Both the position numbers and the translations under genes were made by a program. A stretch of 64,000 nt of DNA, taken from the NCBI GenBank assembly GCA_014529385.2, contig CM043950.1:68250435-68314434 (forward strand). Reading direction: 5' to 3'. Below the pieces are notes generated by a model. It was not told the origin of the DNA. It saw nothing but the letters and a program-made list of their open reading frames with translations, and did not search any database. Of the stretch, positions 1-10,610 are shown piece by piece; the first letter of the stretch is position 1; the number at the start of each line of letters is the position of its first letter. Origin of the DNA: Adiantum capillus-veneris (Eukaryota > Streptophyta > Polypodiopsida > Polypodiales > Pteridaceae).

Positions 1-1143
1 ATGGTGCCACCTCCCTGTTATACATATGTATCATTGTTTCTTTCTTTTGGTGCATACTATTCGAGCATGCTATGCATTCAACAAAATATTAGACAAAAAA
101 TAATCTAGTATTTAAATCTATTACTTCTAAAAAATCCTCTCACTCTTGTTTTCCTTTTTTTTCGAGTTTCAAATAGGTTTTCTAATTGGTGTGTAACATC
201 AATAAATGTCAATTTGGTGTAGATTGTAAAAATCCTTAGAACACCAGGGTTGACATTCTTTGACATTAGTTCTACATAAGTCTAAATCCAACCCTATTTC
301 ATGCATGTTTATGTCTTTCAATCCCATCCTCACTTGATAGAATATAGAGTTGAAAAATATATATGCAGTTATATCATTACTTGCACTTTCTGTGAACATA
401 TGTAAATTGAAATGAAGAATTTCTTACTACGTTATCATGGCACACTAGTTAAGGAAAAATACTTTCTCACGTGCTTCCTTAGACCTGAAAGTTGTAAATC
501 CACCTTAGTCCTATATCTTGATGTGTTGTTTTTGAAAGGCCTATGCCAACTATCCATATGTTGCATGTAGACACAAACTTAAAGTGAAATTTACACTATG
601 TGAACAAGGGAGGTGAGCCACTAAGAAACAAAATCCCATTCATTACAAATGGATGATGCAACAATGAAGTTGTTCTAGATTGTGATGGCCCACAAGTGTA
701 GTTGACCCTAAAGCAAGGAGAAAATAAGTGGATCATGCATATCAACTAGTCATTCCTAGATAGTCTTGATGTATTAGTGAATTTATCGACATACTTTTTG
801 GAGAATGGCTCAAGTAGGTGGGTGCAATTTTAAAAATGGATTCATCAGGGGGATTCTTGAAAGATCCCTTGTTTGATCTATAGAAAAAATAAATGGAAGT
901 CCAGGTGGAAAACGGAGAAGAATAAGGGTAGGTCACAATGCATGGTGGCAAGTCATAGTGCACTAAGCATTGAGCAAGGAGGACAAAGTGAAAAGTGAGT
1001 AGCATGCCAATGACAACAATGTAGAATAGGATCTATACAAGAGACATGACATATACATTTTTTCTATCTAATAAACAAAGTCCATGGTGAGCACAGATGC
1101 AAGTTGCTTGATTGGCTAGGCGAAGAAGATAGATCCATCCATT
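1..1143. other. AT-rich sequence without recognisable feature
   Basis: Only short scattered open frames with no recognisable motif are present on either strand. It lies just outside the left end of the outermost retroelement (P) and may be older decayed repeat or ordinary intergenic DNA. Confidence 0.5.
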
Positions 1144-1220
1144 TATTGGAATTAGGGTTGCAAGAAAACACACACCTTGGAGAAGACAAAAGAAGATCAA
1201 GGCACACAAGAGAGAGTGTA
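1144..1220 (-). repeat. Left fragment of the split 3' LTR of Copia element P
   Basis: This stretch matches 54622 to about 54700, the inner part of the P 5' LTR, with only a few differences over about 77 bases (shared stretch GGAATTAGGGTTGCAAG). The P LTR terminus TGTTGG appears here as TATTGG. The matching ends abruptly at 'gagtgta' (1220), and the rest of the same LTR resumes without overlap near 46826. The two pieces are therefore complementary halves of one LTR interrupted by everything in between. That they were once contiguous is inference, but the complementarity is visible directly. Confidence 0.72.
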
Positions 1221-1439
1221 TGTCATAAAATCTAACATCTAAATCTACCAAATGATTTTTTCATATTAAACTAATCATTTAATATGTGAAGATAAAAGGG
1301 GAACAAGAGTTAGGATATAGATATATGCTTCTAGACCTATCTCAATAAGGGACCAAAAGGAGAGATGGTTGATGACTAAGGTGCTTGCAGTGCTTGTCAT
1401 GCTTAATGACTAAGGTGCTTGAGGTGCTTCAAGTCAAAG
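1221..1439. repeat. Unclassified insert W, left part
   Basis: This sequence lies between the left half of the P 3' LTR and the left LTR of Y, and has its counterpart at 46029-46825 on the other side of Y. It contains no coding signal. A short internal duplication built on 'gactaaggtgcttg' is seen near 1375-1430. It could be part of a solo LTR or another insertion; its family is unknown to me. Confidence 0.4.
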
Positions 1440-1444
1440 ATGAG

Positions 1445-2362
1445 TATTAGCAGCGGGACACACCCTATGGAGCTCGGTGGAATATTATTTTTTGTAATTA
1501 TTCATTTATTGAGAAAAACCGACATTTCACCTTTGTAAATACTGGGGCTTAAAGAAGCTTCCAGATTGTATCCCATTTTTGATATTTAGATTGAGTAGAT
1601 GGTTAAATTGGAACATTAGGATTTGAGATTGTAAGGTATTTATACCACTTTTTGACCTTAATGAGAAAAACCTTTGTCATTTTAAGAAAAGTTATATTGT
1701 GAGTGAGCGTACTGTGTACAAGAGAGAGTGAGAGTTTCATCTTGATGCTACGCATGCACTAGTGGTCGGAATCGAGTGCGGAGAAGTGCAGCGTATTGCC
1801 CCCCATGAGAGCTACGTGCCAATACCTACATTGTAGGCGTACGGTCTAGTTTTGCGATCTCGACCCGTGAGCTTCATGTGGTGATTCGGTGAGCATACGT
1901 TATCCGTTTTCGCGTTTCAGCATATCCACGCGTTCGCATTGAGTAGAGCTACACATTAGGCACTTCAATTTTCGAAAATGACGACCTGCAAATTTCGACC
2001 AGACATCCTACGTGATTTTGCATCAAGTATTTAGGGTTGGGATTTTGGTTCATAGACCTTAGGGAGAGCGATCTATTGGTGATAGTAGGGTCTCCTTCAA
2101 GTTCTGTGGAGTTTCAAGAACATTTGATGGGTATTTGGCTCTTGGAAGCGTTGTAGGAAACCTCTTCTTATGCACTCCTGAAGGTTGTAGCTTAGACATT
2201 GGGTAGAGACCTCTGTAGGAATTAGTCGAGAGTCGGTCGAGTGTAGATTGACACCCTATGCTTGCTTCCACGTGCCTGCGGGTCGAGCTTCGTCCTTAGT
2301 TGACAAATCTTGTTAGGTGAGTTCTCGTTGTGCTGACGTCCGTTGCGGCTTATCCGCCAACA
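1445..2362 (+). repeat. 5' LTR of element Y
   Basis: It is homologous along its length to 45108-46023. The outer end reads TATTAGCAGC where the right LTR has TGTTAGCAGC (one changed base in the terminal TG), and it ends in CCGCCAACA. An AT-rich TATA-like stretch (TATTTATA near 1638) corresponds to TATATATA near 45300 in the right LTR. It contains a half-copy of the Y palindrome, AGACATCCTACGTG, at 2001-2014, also present in the right LTR at 45666-45679. Confidence 0.88.
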
Positions 2363-2381
2363 TTGGTGCCACTGTCGGGGA
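2363..2381 (+). promoter_or_regulatory. Primer-binding site of Y
   Basis: The sequence TTGGTGCCACTGTCGGGGA directly abuts the LTR end. TGG complements the CCA tail of a tRNA, and the general shape resembles primer sites of plant Ty3 elements. The tRNA itself is not identified. Confidence 0.7.
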
Positions 2382-3351
2382 TGAAAACCCTATGTAGGTG
2401 ACCGAGACTAGTCCTTGAGGATAGGTATTCTCTGGCTTGCCAGAGTCTCGTTTTACATTTAGATAGGATCAGAGGGTGGAGGACTCTCTAGGTCTTAGAG
2501 GGAGTCTAGGGAGCGTGTGTCTGGCCTAGATCCTTCGACTTAGGTAGACTTAGATAGTTTTTAGGCCTTAGTTGAGTTGATAAGTAGGAGTTGGAGTGGT
2601 ATAAGCGGTGAAAGGAGAGATTGAGAGTCCGGAGAGGCCAAGAAGCAACCGAAATACCGATATCACCATTTCACATGATGAGTAGGAGTAGGGTAAGTAG
2701 GACATCATGATTCATGATCTAGAGCACTTCATGCATGTTATACTTGTTGTTAGGTTCATCACAAGGTTGTAAAAGACGCAAAAGAGTGTTTGAAAGCTGA
2801 AGTGAAGTTCAAAAGTTGCTGTGAGTGTTTCTGAGAGAGCTGCAAAGCATCAGAAGCATTTTTGTCCCAAAAAAAAATAAATTTCAAGCCAGGAGACATC
2901 CTACACGTAGGATGTCTATAGGCTGATCTAGTGGGAATTTTGAAATTTTGAGTTGACCAGTGTGTTCAGAAGGTAGGTTTTACCCTATTTTCACCTGGAA
3001 AGTGGAAATTTGACCATATCTTGACAGGATAAGGCCAAATAGACAGAAATTTCCAGACATCCTACCCAAATTGTGCCAAGGCATTATTTTAAGACCAAAA
3101 CCATAGGTTGGCTGCATGAGCATGATCTGCATGTTTTATTGAGTGCCTGAGAAGGGTTTCATCTCAATTGGGTGAGAAAATTGGGTTCTAAGTAAACTTT
3201 AGCATCTTTGACTGAAAAGGGCTATAACAACTAAAATTGGGGTCTTTTGAAATCCAAACCAAAATCTAAGCATAGCACTGGGTTGTTGCCATCAAGGGGA
3301 AGCTGTGGCTCAAGTCTGGGGTCAAACAGGCCAAAAAGACATCCTAAACGT
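2382..3351 (+). repeat. Y leader, first part, with palindrome-containing units
   Basis: This is non-coding leader between the primer site and the Y reading frame. It contains one nearly perfect 24-bp palindrome (2894-2917), an isolated half site (3055-3064) and the left half of a palindrome split by S (3337-3351). About 60-75 bases before several palindromes a weakly conserved phrase like 'catcaaggggagtct' recurs (near 3290, 5360 and 5638), which suggests a diverged tandem unit carrying one palindrome each. Confidence 0.6.
2894..2917. repeat. 24-bp palindrome of the Y leader
   Basis: The arms are AGACATCCTA and TAGGATGTCT around a centre CACG. It is identical to the perfect palindromes at 5682, 32217, 41191 and 41436 except for one central base. 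Confidence 0.9.
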
Positions 3352-4492
3352 TGGTACAACCAAAGTATCTCGACTCTAGAAGATGGCATGGAGGCAAAGG
3401 ACTGAAGCAGCCAAGAAGGTCACGGGATAGCAGGTAGCAGCGGAAGTGTGTGCATGATGCGGCTTATAGGCCAAGAAAGGCTACATAAGGGGCTAATTGG
3501 GGTAGCAGGTGAAAGAGATGAAAAGTGCAGTCTTTGGATCCAGAAATGAAGAGCTTGAAGTGTTGAAGGATCAGGTCCAGATGGCTCATCAAACCGAGCT
3601 ACGGATCCCAAGTTATTGAAGGTTGAATTTTTGGCGGTTTGCAGATTCTTGCCGGACAAGGCAGCTGGAGACAGGTGATCCAAGTGGAACTTAAGGTACG
3701 GGTGTGTAGAGATCAATTTATGGAGCCTACCCGTCTTTTCGGATTGTGGATCGGAGCCACGGTTTGCAAGATATGGTCATTTGAAGTTTTTCCGGGGGCC
3801 GGGTCTGAGCCCACTTGACCGCATTCGAGAATGTGCCATCTGGCATCTTTTTGGCCTCAACAAAGTTCTAGAGTAGTGTGTACATCATAAGGAGCCAGTA
3901 GGAAGTGACCGCATGCCAAACGGAGGCCGGAGCAAGGAGATATAGCCGTCGGAAAATTGGGAGCATTTGATCGGATCGGGTTACAGATGTCTTTTCCATT
4001 TTTGAAAAGTCAATGTGAGAAGTCAAAGTGCAGATACCGAGAAGGTGGTTGTATCCGGAAAGGTGGAGTTTCGGTCGGTGTTTGCGGCTTGGCAACAGGA
4101 GCTAGGATCAGAGAATGGGAGTCAGGCAAAGGCAAGCTAAAAAAAATTTGGCAAAAGAAAAAAATAATGAGTTTTTGAAGCGCTTGAGGCTCAAGGCTTA
4201 GGAAGATGCCACATGGCAGGGGACATATAACCCACATGCAGACGTGGGCTGCTGAGCCCGGGGTATATTGGCTAGGGTGTGGCCCCTTCATTGGTACACA
4301 AGGAGAAGGGTGAGGGGAGCTCCCCTTGGGCACAGCCATGGCGGGTATGCCCGGGCGCTGCACGCGGTGCGACAGTGGCATTGGTGGCGGTATCGAACGG
4401 CGTAGCCGGCGAGGCAGGGCAGCAGGTGGCGCCCGCGTTGTGTAAGGTCGATGATGACATGGTGCCCCAAAATTTTGAAGGAGGAAGGAGGG

Positions 4493-4516
4493 GGCAATAG
4501 CGATATCGCTATTGCC
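4493..4516. repeat. Perfect 24-bp palindrome inside S
   Basis: The arm GGCAATAGCGAT is followed by its exact reverse complement. The flanks are purine-rich on the left (aggaggg) and pyrimidine-rich on the right (tcccccc), so the symmetry extends imperfectly outward. It is unrelated in sequence to the Y palindromes. Confidence 0.9.
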
Positions 4517-4782
4517 TCCCCCCTTCGTGTAAGGGAGAGGTCCCATAGTAGCATGCAAGGAAAGCAAGAAGGAGGGTCTGAGAGCCTATGCAAAGCACCA
4601 AAGGGGCAAATCAAAGGACGCAAAGCCAAAGGTAAGGCCAAAGGGAGGGAGATCCGGCCGGCCAAAAGCAAACTAGGGCAAGTGTTAGCAATGCAATAAA
4701 ATACTAAAAGAAGCTCTAAGTGAAGGCCACGACAAGAGAAACTCACCCTTTTTTCTTTATTTGGGCCTCTTAGAGGTACCCC

Positions 4783-4790
4783 TATAAAAA
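4783..4790 (+). promoter_or_regulatory. TATA box candidate of LTR S
   Basis: TATAAAAA is preceded by 'ggtacccc' in an otherwise GC-rich stretch, the usual arrangement for a plant LTR promoter. It is a motif match only. Confidence 0.45.
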
Positions 4791-5407
4791 GTTGTAAATG
4801 TGACAATTAAAGGGCTTTTTTGACTGTGTGAGTAAGTGAAAGCTTGAAGCTTGTGTGATGCCAAGCTTGCCATTGAAGCTGCATACATTGGTTGTACTAC
4901 TCTCTATGCAATAATACCACTCACTTGCCCCAATCTCGTGTGTTGCTTCTACACATCCCCCTCCTCTTCTCTCGCTCTTCGTGTATTGGTCACAGCTCGT
5001 AGAGGGTTTGCGTGCAGCTCGAGAGGTGTTACCGAGAGGGTAGATTAGGAGTGTCTTGTGATTCAAAAGGGTGAGTTGAGCATTGTGGGTGCATTTGTGT
5101 TGTGGGTGCATTTGTGTTGTGGGTGTTTTTTGCAAGGTGTGAAGAAGTTGCTTTGTATGATAAAGTGGAGTTGTTAGTGCAAATTAGCCAATTTGAAGGT
5201 GTTTTTTGAGAGGTTAGGGGTGCTGTGGAATCCCTGGGCTATAGAGAGGCAAGTAGTTTGTGTGCTAGGTGTGTTCCTTATTCCCCCTCTCCAACGTAGG
5301 ATGTGTTATGTGTGATTTGGCACTCCAAACCCAGATTTGAGCATACCAAAGTGATCAGCACCTCAAGAGGAGTCTGTGCTTTGCATTTGAAGCCATTTTG
5401 AGCAATT

Positions 5408-5431
5408 AGACATGCTACGTGTAGAATGTCT
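5408..5431. repeat. Degenerate Y palindrome
   Basis: It starts AGACATGCTACG and ends TGTAGAATGTCT, the consensus with a few substitutions. It lies about 275 bases before the next palindrome. Confidence 0.75.
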
Positions 5432-5681
5432 AATGCATAAAATTGAAGCCAAAAACTGACTGTAGGCATAACAGGGTGTTGTAAAGCCTGAGGCAAGCCT
5501 CCTAGTCAATTTTGGTCCAAATTGGAGTTGATTTGACTGGTCAAACCAACATCAGGCTGCTGGAACAGATTTCTGATCCATTGACCAGCTTTTAGGTGTC
5601 CAAATCAAAAAGTAAAAACAGATGTGGACTCAGCACATCAAGGGGAGTCTATAGTGCAAAAACTAGGCAAAAGAGAGCAGG

Positions 5682-5705
5682 AGACATCCTACGCGTAGGA
5701 TGTCT
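5682..5705. repeat. Perfect Y palindrome
   Basis: AGACATCCTACG is followed by its exact reverse complement, identical to those at 32217, 41191 and 41436. Confidence 0.95.
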
Positions 5706-6187
5706 ACTCGGGCTTAGGGAAGTGAAAAAATTGACTGAGGACATACAGTGATGTTCCAATTGACTTAAGAGTTCCAGAACTTCTTTCAGAAGTGAATTTG
5801 GACCTTGTTTGACCTTTTGACATAGCAAAGATGGAATTAAGACTTTTCAGGTAAATTGACCAACATCCAAGGGAAGCACAGTTCCAGATTAGCAGACCTA
5901 ATCAAGAACATCAGAAGTGTATAAATGCATTAGTGATTGAGGTTAACCCTCCAGTTATACCAATCATTACTAAAACCACCTTTATCGGTTAAATGCTTTG
6001 ATTCGATTGCCGAAATTAAACGTTTGTGTATAGGTATATTCAGCGGCAAAGCAAGAAGTTGGGAGTAAACTGATCCTTTACCAGGTGAGTGGTTGGATTT
6101 GTGTTAAGTTGCATTGCTAAGTTTGATGAATTTAAGATCAGGAAGACACATTTTTAGAGACCAAAAGGTGGCAGGTGATCAGGGTAA
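5706..6187 (+). other. Boundary zone between Y leader and Ty3 element G
   Basis: Somewhere here Y gives way to G, but no LTR end, primer site or target duplication could be fixed. A TATA-like 'gtgtataaatgc' at about 5918-5929 could belong to a remnant of the G 5' LTR. No coding signal is present until 6188. Confidence 0.35.
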
Positions 6188-7099
6188 CTTAGTTCCACCG
6201 AGGAGAGTGTAACTCAGGCAAGGCTAGATCTACTAGCACCGATTATTGAGGAGGGTAGTGATACTGACACTTCATCCGATAATTCCTTCTTCATGATGGG
6301 TAGTCAACAGCCAGGAGGTTTCTCCAATGAAGGACCAATGCCAGGAGGAAGCACCTCCCTAAATCCTTTGAACGATTCCAAGTTCACTATAATCTTCTTA
6401 GAAGGAACAAACTCGAGGGGAGACCTAGTTTATTCTGACTTTCGAGGATGCAAGTGTATTTGTATTGAAGAAATACCTGCTTAGAGACTAGAAATAATTC
6501 GAGTCTATGATGATGGAGATAGATTCCGAGACGAAAAGGGGAACCACTATCTGATAGTTAGTAACCCTGAGGATTACAATAGATATGGAGATAACGTGGC
6601 AAAAGGAAAAATGGTTACAGAAACTCAAGAACCGCCTCCAAACATTGATCGACCTGGAGCGCTTTTTATGTATAATAAGAAAACAACCAGGGTCTCTACT
6701 CATAATGAGACTGTGAGAATTTACAAGCATGAGAGCCAAGGAATAGTCTTTTACTTTCATTGCAAAGAACCTTACCCAAACGAATTAAGCAAAGACAAGG
6801 TTCTTTACTTATTCTCTTATGAAATTTCTACGGGTGAGAATACAAACATATTCTCCCAGAGGAGGTAGAAAAGGAAACAATTCCAGAAGTATCAACATAT
6901 GCCCCCGAAGAAGTGCCAAGGGTTTCCTACACCCCTAGCAAATCGACAAATCCATTTTCAGAAGAGTACGACACGACCTCGCATTCTACCCGACAACAGA
7001 CGTTCAACTACCAAAACCAACCAGCAACTCAACCATCATTGCAGGCATGGCTTTGACAGAGTGCAACATTAGAACAGTACCTAAACCGAGATGGTTATC
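6188..7099 (+). pseudogene. G gag, N-terminal part (broken)
   Basis: An acidic, Ser/Thr-rich frame opens after a stop at 6185 (residues STEESVTQARLDLLAPIIEE) and continues past MMGSQQPGG (6293). It runs through a stop at 6482 and a frameshift or stop near 6858-6868, into NYQNQPATQPSLQAWL, with another stop near 7056. The frame then reads into the A insertion at 7100. Across it, the codons ending in the target duplication TTATC join in frame to PAARGLRDLQEP at 16088. It is assigned as gag leader by position; no conserved domain is visible in this half. Confidence 0.6.
7095..7099 (+). repeat. Target duplication of A (left copy)
   Basis: TTATC here matches TTATC at 16083-16087 directly outside the other LTR. 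The host gag frame continues across the pair. Confidence 0.85.
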
Positions 7100-9117
7100 T
7101 GTGAGGTCTCCACCCCGCCGTCTCAAACGGCGAATCTGATGGTAAACTTGGTGGCCACTAGATCTATAGCAGAAGCAAACAAGGTGGTTCAGGGTTCAAC
7201 TAGCGGACGATCTCTCATCGCAAAGTGAGTCGAGTTCGAGCAAGGAGATCTAGCTCCACCTCGTAGGGGAAGCGTGATTAACTTATCTAGCGATCCTAAG
7301 ACCCACCTTCCAAGAGGAGTGAAATCCCGAGTGCCTTTTTCCCCATGTTTCAGAGGCACGTACAATTGAGACTTCGCCGCTCTAGGGGCAATGAGTAATA
7401 CTAGTGTCGATTTAAGCACTATGGGGACAGAGAGTTCCGGACCAATCAGGATCACCCTTCTCATAGACATTGGCAACTTGAGCCAAGCCCCCACTTTCCA
7501 CCCCCACGCTCACACTTCCTTGTGTGTCCTAATTACTACCACAATGGTTGTTCAACATAAAAGTTCCTTGATTAGATTCCGATTTACAAGGTTTGTTAAA
7601 ACAGCCCTTTAATCAGTATTGCAAAGCGACACCAAAACAGTAACTCTAGTAAAAATTCTACTCAAACTTATTCATTAAAATTCCAATGTTCTGGAGGTAC
7701 AACATCCCCCCTCCAGCGAGAGTTTACTCCTCCCGTTGTCGCCTAGCTGCCCATACAACTAGGTATGTCCACCGCATAGAAAGCAAGACGTGGGTTCCCA
7801 CCGCGTAAAAAGCAAGTCGTGGGTAAAGGCCCTAAGCTAGTAACTCTAGCTACTACGAAATCATTGCGAGCCGCCCCCTGTGAGATCAGTAGGGGGATCA
7901 GGACTAGTTCAACATTGGAAATAGAATGAACATGCTGAGCTAAATTTTCCCTAGCAGACATTCTTCCTCTTTTCAAACAGTATATCCATCAACAACCAGT
8001 CTTTCCTACTTAGACTTAAATATACAATTGAATTCAAATGCCGAGGTTTCCGTCAGATTGCTCCAACATTTTTAGGGATATGTTCTTTCCTAACTTACCG
8101 TATGCAATATTAAATTAAACAACTTGAATAAAAATGTGACCTACCTCCTCCATTACCTCGTCAATAGCCCATGAGATGGCCGGGGTACTTGGTCGTCCAT
8201 GGGAGCTTTTCCTTTCCCATTCACGTTGCTTGTTCCCACCTCGCAGTCGTGGGCACCACCGAAGCGAATTCTCTTTACCGGGGCCATTTTATACTCACTA
8301 CTTAATTGACAAACTCGGAGAGAAAGAACTAATTTCCGAGAGTACCATAACAATCAAGATGATAGATTAGAATCACTAAACAATCCTTCTTATACGAGAG
8401 AATTAGATTTTCCTTCAAGACATAGCAATTTTATGGATAATACTTTACTTGTCCAATGGGAACTAGCTCTAAAGTTAATCACTTGGCTTAGGTAATTAAG
8501 AATTTCAGAATTTTACTAATTAAATTACTAGAGAGTGAATTGGACATGCTCAATCACCTTCCTAATGCAAGTAGAAGATGCATAATTACCGTATGCATAG
8601 GTGAGAGAAATTTCTCTTCTTAGTGGCTTAATGACGGATTAATTTCCCTTAATTACATCCTAATCTATGAATAAATTGAATATAACTTAGCTACACCAAT
8701 ATTGTGTGGTAATAGAATGAAATTAACCAAATCCATATCATTACTGGCTTGACAATTAATTACTATGCCGACTAGCAAAAGATTTCCGCTTACTAATCAT
8801 GCATTAATCTAGGATTAGGAGAGGTTAATTTCTTGCATAATTAACTATTGGATGATGATTATGTAATAGAATAATGATATGGAGAATTAGAGAGCAGCTA
8901 TTGAGAAATATAGCTAGGAGCTACAAGATTAGGAGGATGATAGAGAGATTTGCAGCAAAGCATAAATCAAATCGATATTACCATGATTAGGGGCTGAAAT
9001 CTACTCGAAATTCTAATCCAATGGAGTACTCAAGACGAGAATCGGCAACACTTTCCTCCTTTGCTTCTTCTCCAAAAACTATGTGTGCCGGCAGCACCTC
9101 CCCAAGGTGTGTGTGTG

Positions 9118-9167
<50 letters not shown>

Positions 9168-9833
9168 CACACTCTTAAATAGGCTCCTCCAAGCTGAAAA
9201 TTGACCAAGCTTGCTATTTGCATCTGAATGAGCACTCACTTCATGCATGGCAAGTCTAGTTACCTGCCTACCAAGTGTCCAGCTAGCTAGTCTAACTGGC
9301 TCTCACACTCACTCTCAAGCTTGGAAACTCTCCCACAACTCCCAAACAAAGAGAGGGCACCCCCTAGCTGCTAAAGTAGGCTCTGAGTGGCCTGGGACCT
9401 GTTCCCACACAGCCTCGAGCCCCGGTGCTTCCCCAAACAACTTTAGGAAAAATTGGTTTTAGGCTAAAACGGGCCATACGAGTCGAAATTTAATGCCATA
9501 AATTGCTATACTAAGCTCTAACTAAGGCGCATCTGTCCAAGTACCTGCCATATTTAGCAACCCTCGGGGTCCGAAAAATGCATTTTTTCAAATTCGGGGT
9601 ACGGGTGCAGTTTTTCGAGACGATCAAAACTAGCCGGGTCAGGTGACCAAAAACTTACTATTTTTGGAAATTTCTCACAAAAATTATTTTAATTCTCATT
9701 TTGAAGCTCTATAACATTCTAAGCATCATGGCACTGACAGAATTTGAAAAACTGTTAAAAATAGTAACTTTTTCCATTATGTTCATTCCATGGTACAATG
9801 GTGCTCTTTTTGGTCGGGGTCAGAGACCTTACA
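7100..9833 (-). repeat. 3' LTR of A (2734 bp, full-length form)
   Basis: It matches 14945-16082 except for two blocks absent from the other copy: about 831 bp starting at 7571 and about 763 bp starting at 8700. It contains a (GT)n tract. A length of 2.7 kb is long but known in some chromovirus groups. Confidence 0.9.
9107..9165. repeat. (GT)n microsatellite in the A LTR
   Basis: This is an almost pure GT dinucleotide tract of about 59 bases with one interruption ('tagg' near 9120). It lies inside the second block missing from the other LTR. Confidence 0.95.
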
Positions 9834-9843
9834 ACCTCCCCAA
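9834..9843 (-). promoter_or_regulatory. Polypurine tract of A
   Basis: On the minus strand TTGGGGAGGT directly precedes the LTR start TGTAAGG, the standard plus-strand primer position. Confidence 0.85.
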
Positions 9844-9864
9844 CGTGAATAATTTGAGATGTCC

Positions 9865-10068
9865 TCATCTCAAGAATGTGTTTGGGTAATCTTTTATGAG
9901 CATTGGTTCGTCCTCCCAAGTTGCATCTTCTTCAGGGTAATCCTTCCACTTTACTAGATGCTCCGTGATTGTTCTGTTGCGTAACTTTCTTTCCCTTGTT
10001 TCGAGTACATATTCTGGTTGAAGTCCGAGAATTCCTTGTGCTGGCATGACTATATGATCTGAGTCCAA
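9865..10068 (-). CDS. A chromodomain (C-terminus of integrase)
   Basis: The 67-residue frame contains EYVLETRERKLRNRTITEHL followed by VKWKDYPEEDATWEDE, the typical chromodomain core with aromatic residues W and Y and the acidic 'EEDATWE' stretch. In chromoviruses this domain sits at the integrase end and is thought to direct integration towards particular chromatin. It is separated from the integrase frame by the stretch 10069-10148, where the reading shifts. The 3' end runs to within 30 bases of the purine tract, the normal position. Confidence 0.88.
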   Translation of the reverse strand: MDSDHIVMPAQGILGLQPEYVLETRERKLRNRTITEHLVKWKDYPEEDATWEDEPMLIKDYPNTFLR

Positions 10069-10148
10069 GAATTGATCAGGATTAGGGATGTAGGGTTTGA
10101 GTAAGCTGACGTGGAATACATCATGAACCTTTAAGTTTGTAGATAACT

Positions 10149-10610
10149 TTAGCTTGTAGCCTGGTCGCTCACAACTTTAACGATCTCGAGTGGTCCACAA
10201 TACCTTGGGCTTAGCTTCTTGTATCTGTCTAGTGATAAGTTGTTTTTCTTTGGTCGGACTCGCAGAAAAACCTTATCTCCTTCTTTGAAAGTTCTTTCCG
10301 AACGGTTCTTATCTGCATAGTGCTTTTGTCTATCCTGAGCGGCGTGAATGTCTTGGCAAATAGCTCTAGTCTGACCTTCCATATCTTCTAACATCGTCCT
10401 AGAGGCTTCTACCCTGATGGTTGGATCTGAGAAGTTCAGTGGTGCTAAACAGTCTTGTCCATAAAGAGCTTTGAATAGTGACATTCCAATGCTTCTGTGT
10501 TCGGAAGAATTATAAGCATATTCTACCAAAGGAAGATATTTTAACCTCTTGTGAACAATAGGCCCTGAGAATGTCCTCAATGACTTGATTAACTCTTTCA
10601 CTTTGCCCAT
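10149..10610 (-). CDS. A integrase, C-terminal part
   Basis: The residues LPLVEYAYNSSEHRSIGMSL and KALYGQDCLAP are the conserved post-catalytic block of Ty3 integrases. They are followed by a basic segment (KHYADKNRSERTFKEGDKVF) and LRVRPKKNNLSLDRYKKLSP before PRYCGPLEIVKVV, the usual GPF/Y-like module. It is out of frame with the catalytic core upstream (10510-11256); the shift lies around 10560-10610. Confidence 0.85.
   Translation of the reverse strand: MGKVKELIKSLRTFSGPIVHKRLKYLPLVEYAYNSSEHRSIGMSLFKALYGQDCLAPLNFSDPTIRVEASRTMLEDMEGQTRAICQDIHAAQDRQKHYADKNRSERTFKEGDKVFLRVRPKKNNLSLDRYKKLSPRYCGPLEIVKVVSDQATS

Larger units (their letters stand above)
3352..5292 (+). mobile_element. Probable solo LTR S inserted in a Y palindrome
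   Basis: The left flank ends AGACATCCTAAACGT (3337-3351) and the right flank starts AACGTAGGATGTG (5293). AACGT is thus repeated on both sides, and removing the insert recreates a Y-type palindrome. The insert begins TGGTACAACC and ends CCCTCTCC(A), giving TGG...CCA ends if the duplication is read as the 4-bp ACGT. A TATA-like CTATAAAAAG lies at 4782-4791. No primer site, purine tract or retroviral domain is seen, so a solo LTR of about 1.94 kb is the best reading. Long frames on the minus strand across its GC-rich middle resemble no known protein. Confidence 0.65.
5293..5705 (+). repeat. Y leader, second part, with palindromes
   Basis: It resumes at the right half of the palindrome split by S, then holds a degenerate palindrome at 5408-5431 (arms AGACATGCTAC and GTAGAATGTCT) and a perfect one at 5682-5705 (arm AGACATCCTACG). 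No coding signal is present. Confidence 0.65.

Noticed and set aside
4010-4806. Two overlapping minus-strand frames of 185 and 172 codons
   Set aside because: They lie in GC-rich sequence of LTR S, overlap each other in different frames and show no domain or consistent composition; GC-rich DNA lowers stop frequency.
2894-5705. CRISPR-like reading of the regularly spaced palindromes
   Set aside because: Spacing is 160-285 bases with related rather than unique spacers, repeats are perfect palindromes, and the context is a plant retroelement leader.
8987-9248. His/Thr-repeat minus-strand frames
   Set aside because: Translation of the (GT)n microsatellite in the A LTR.
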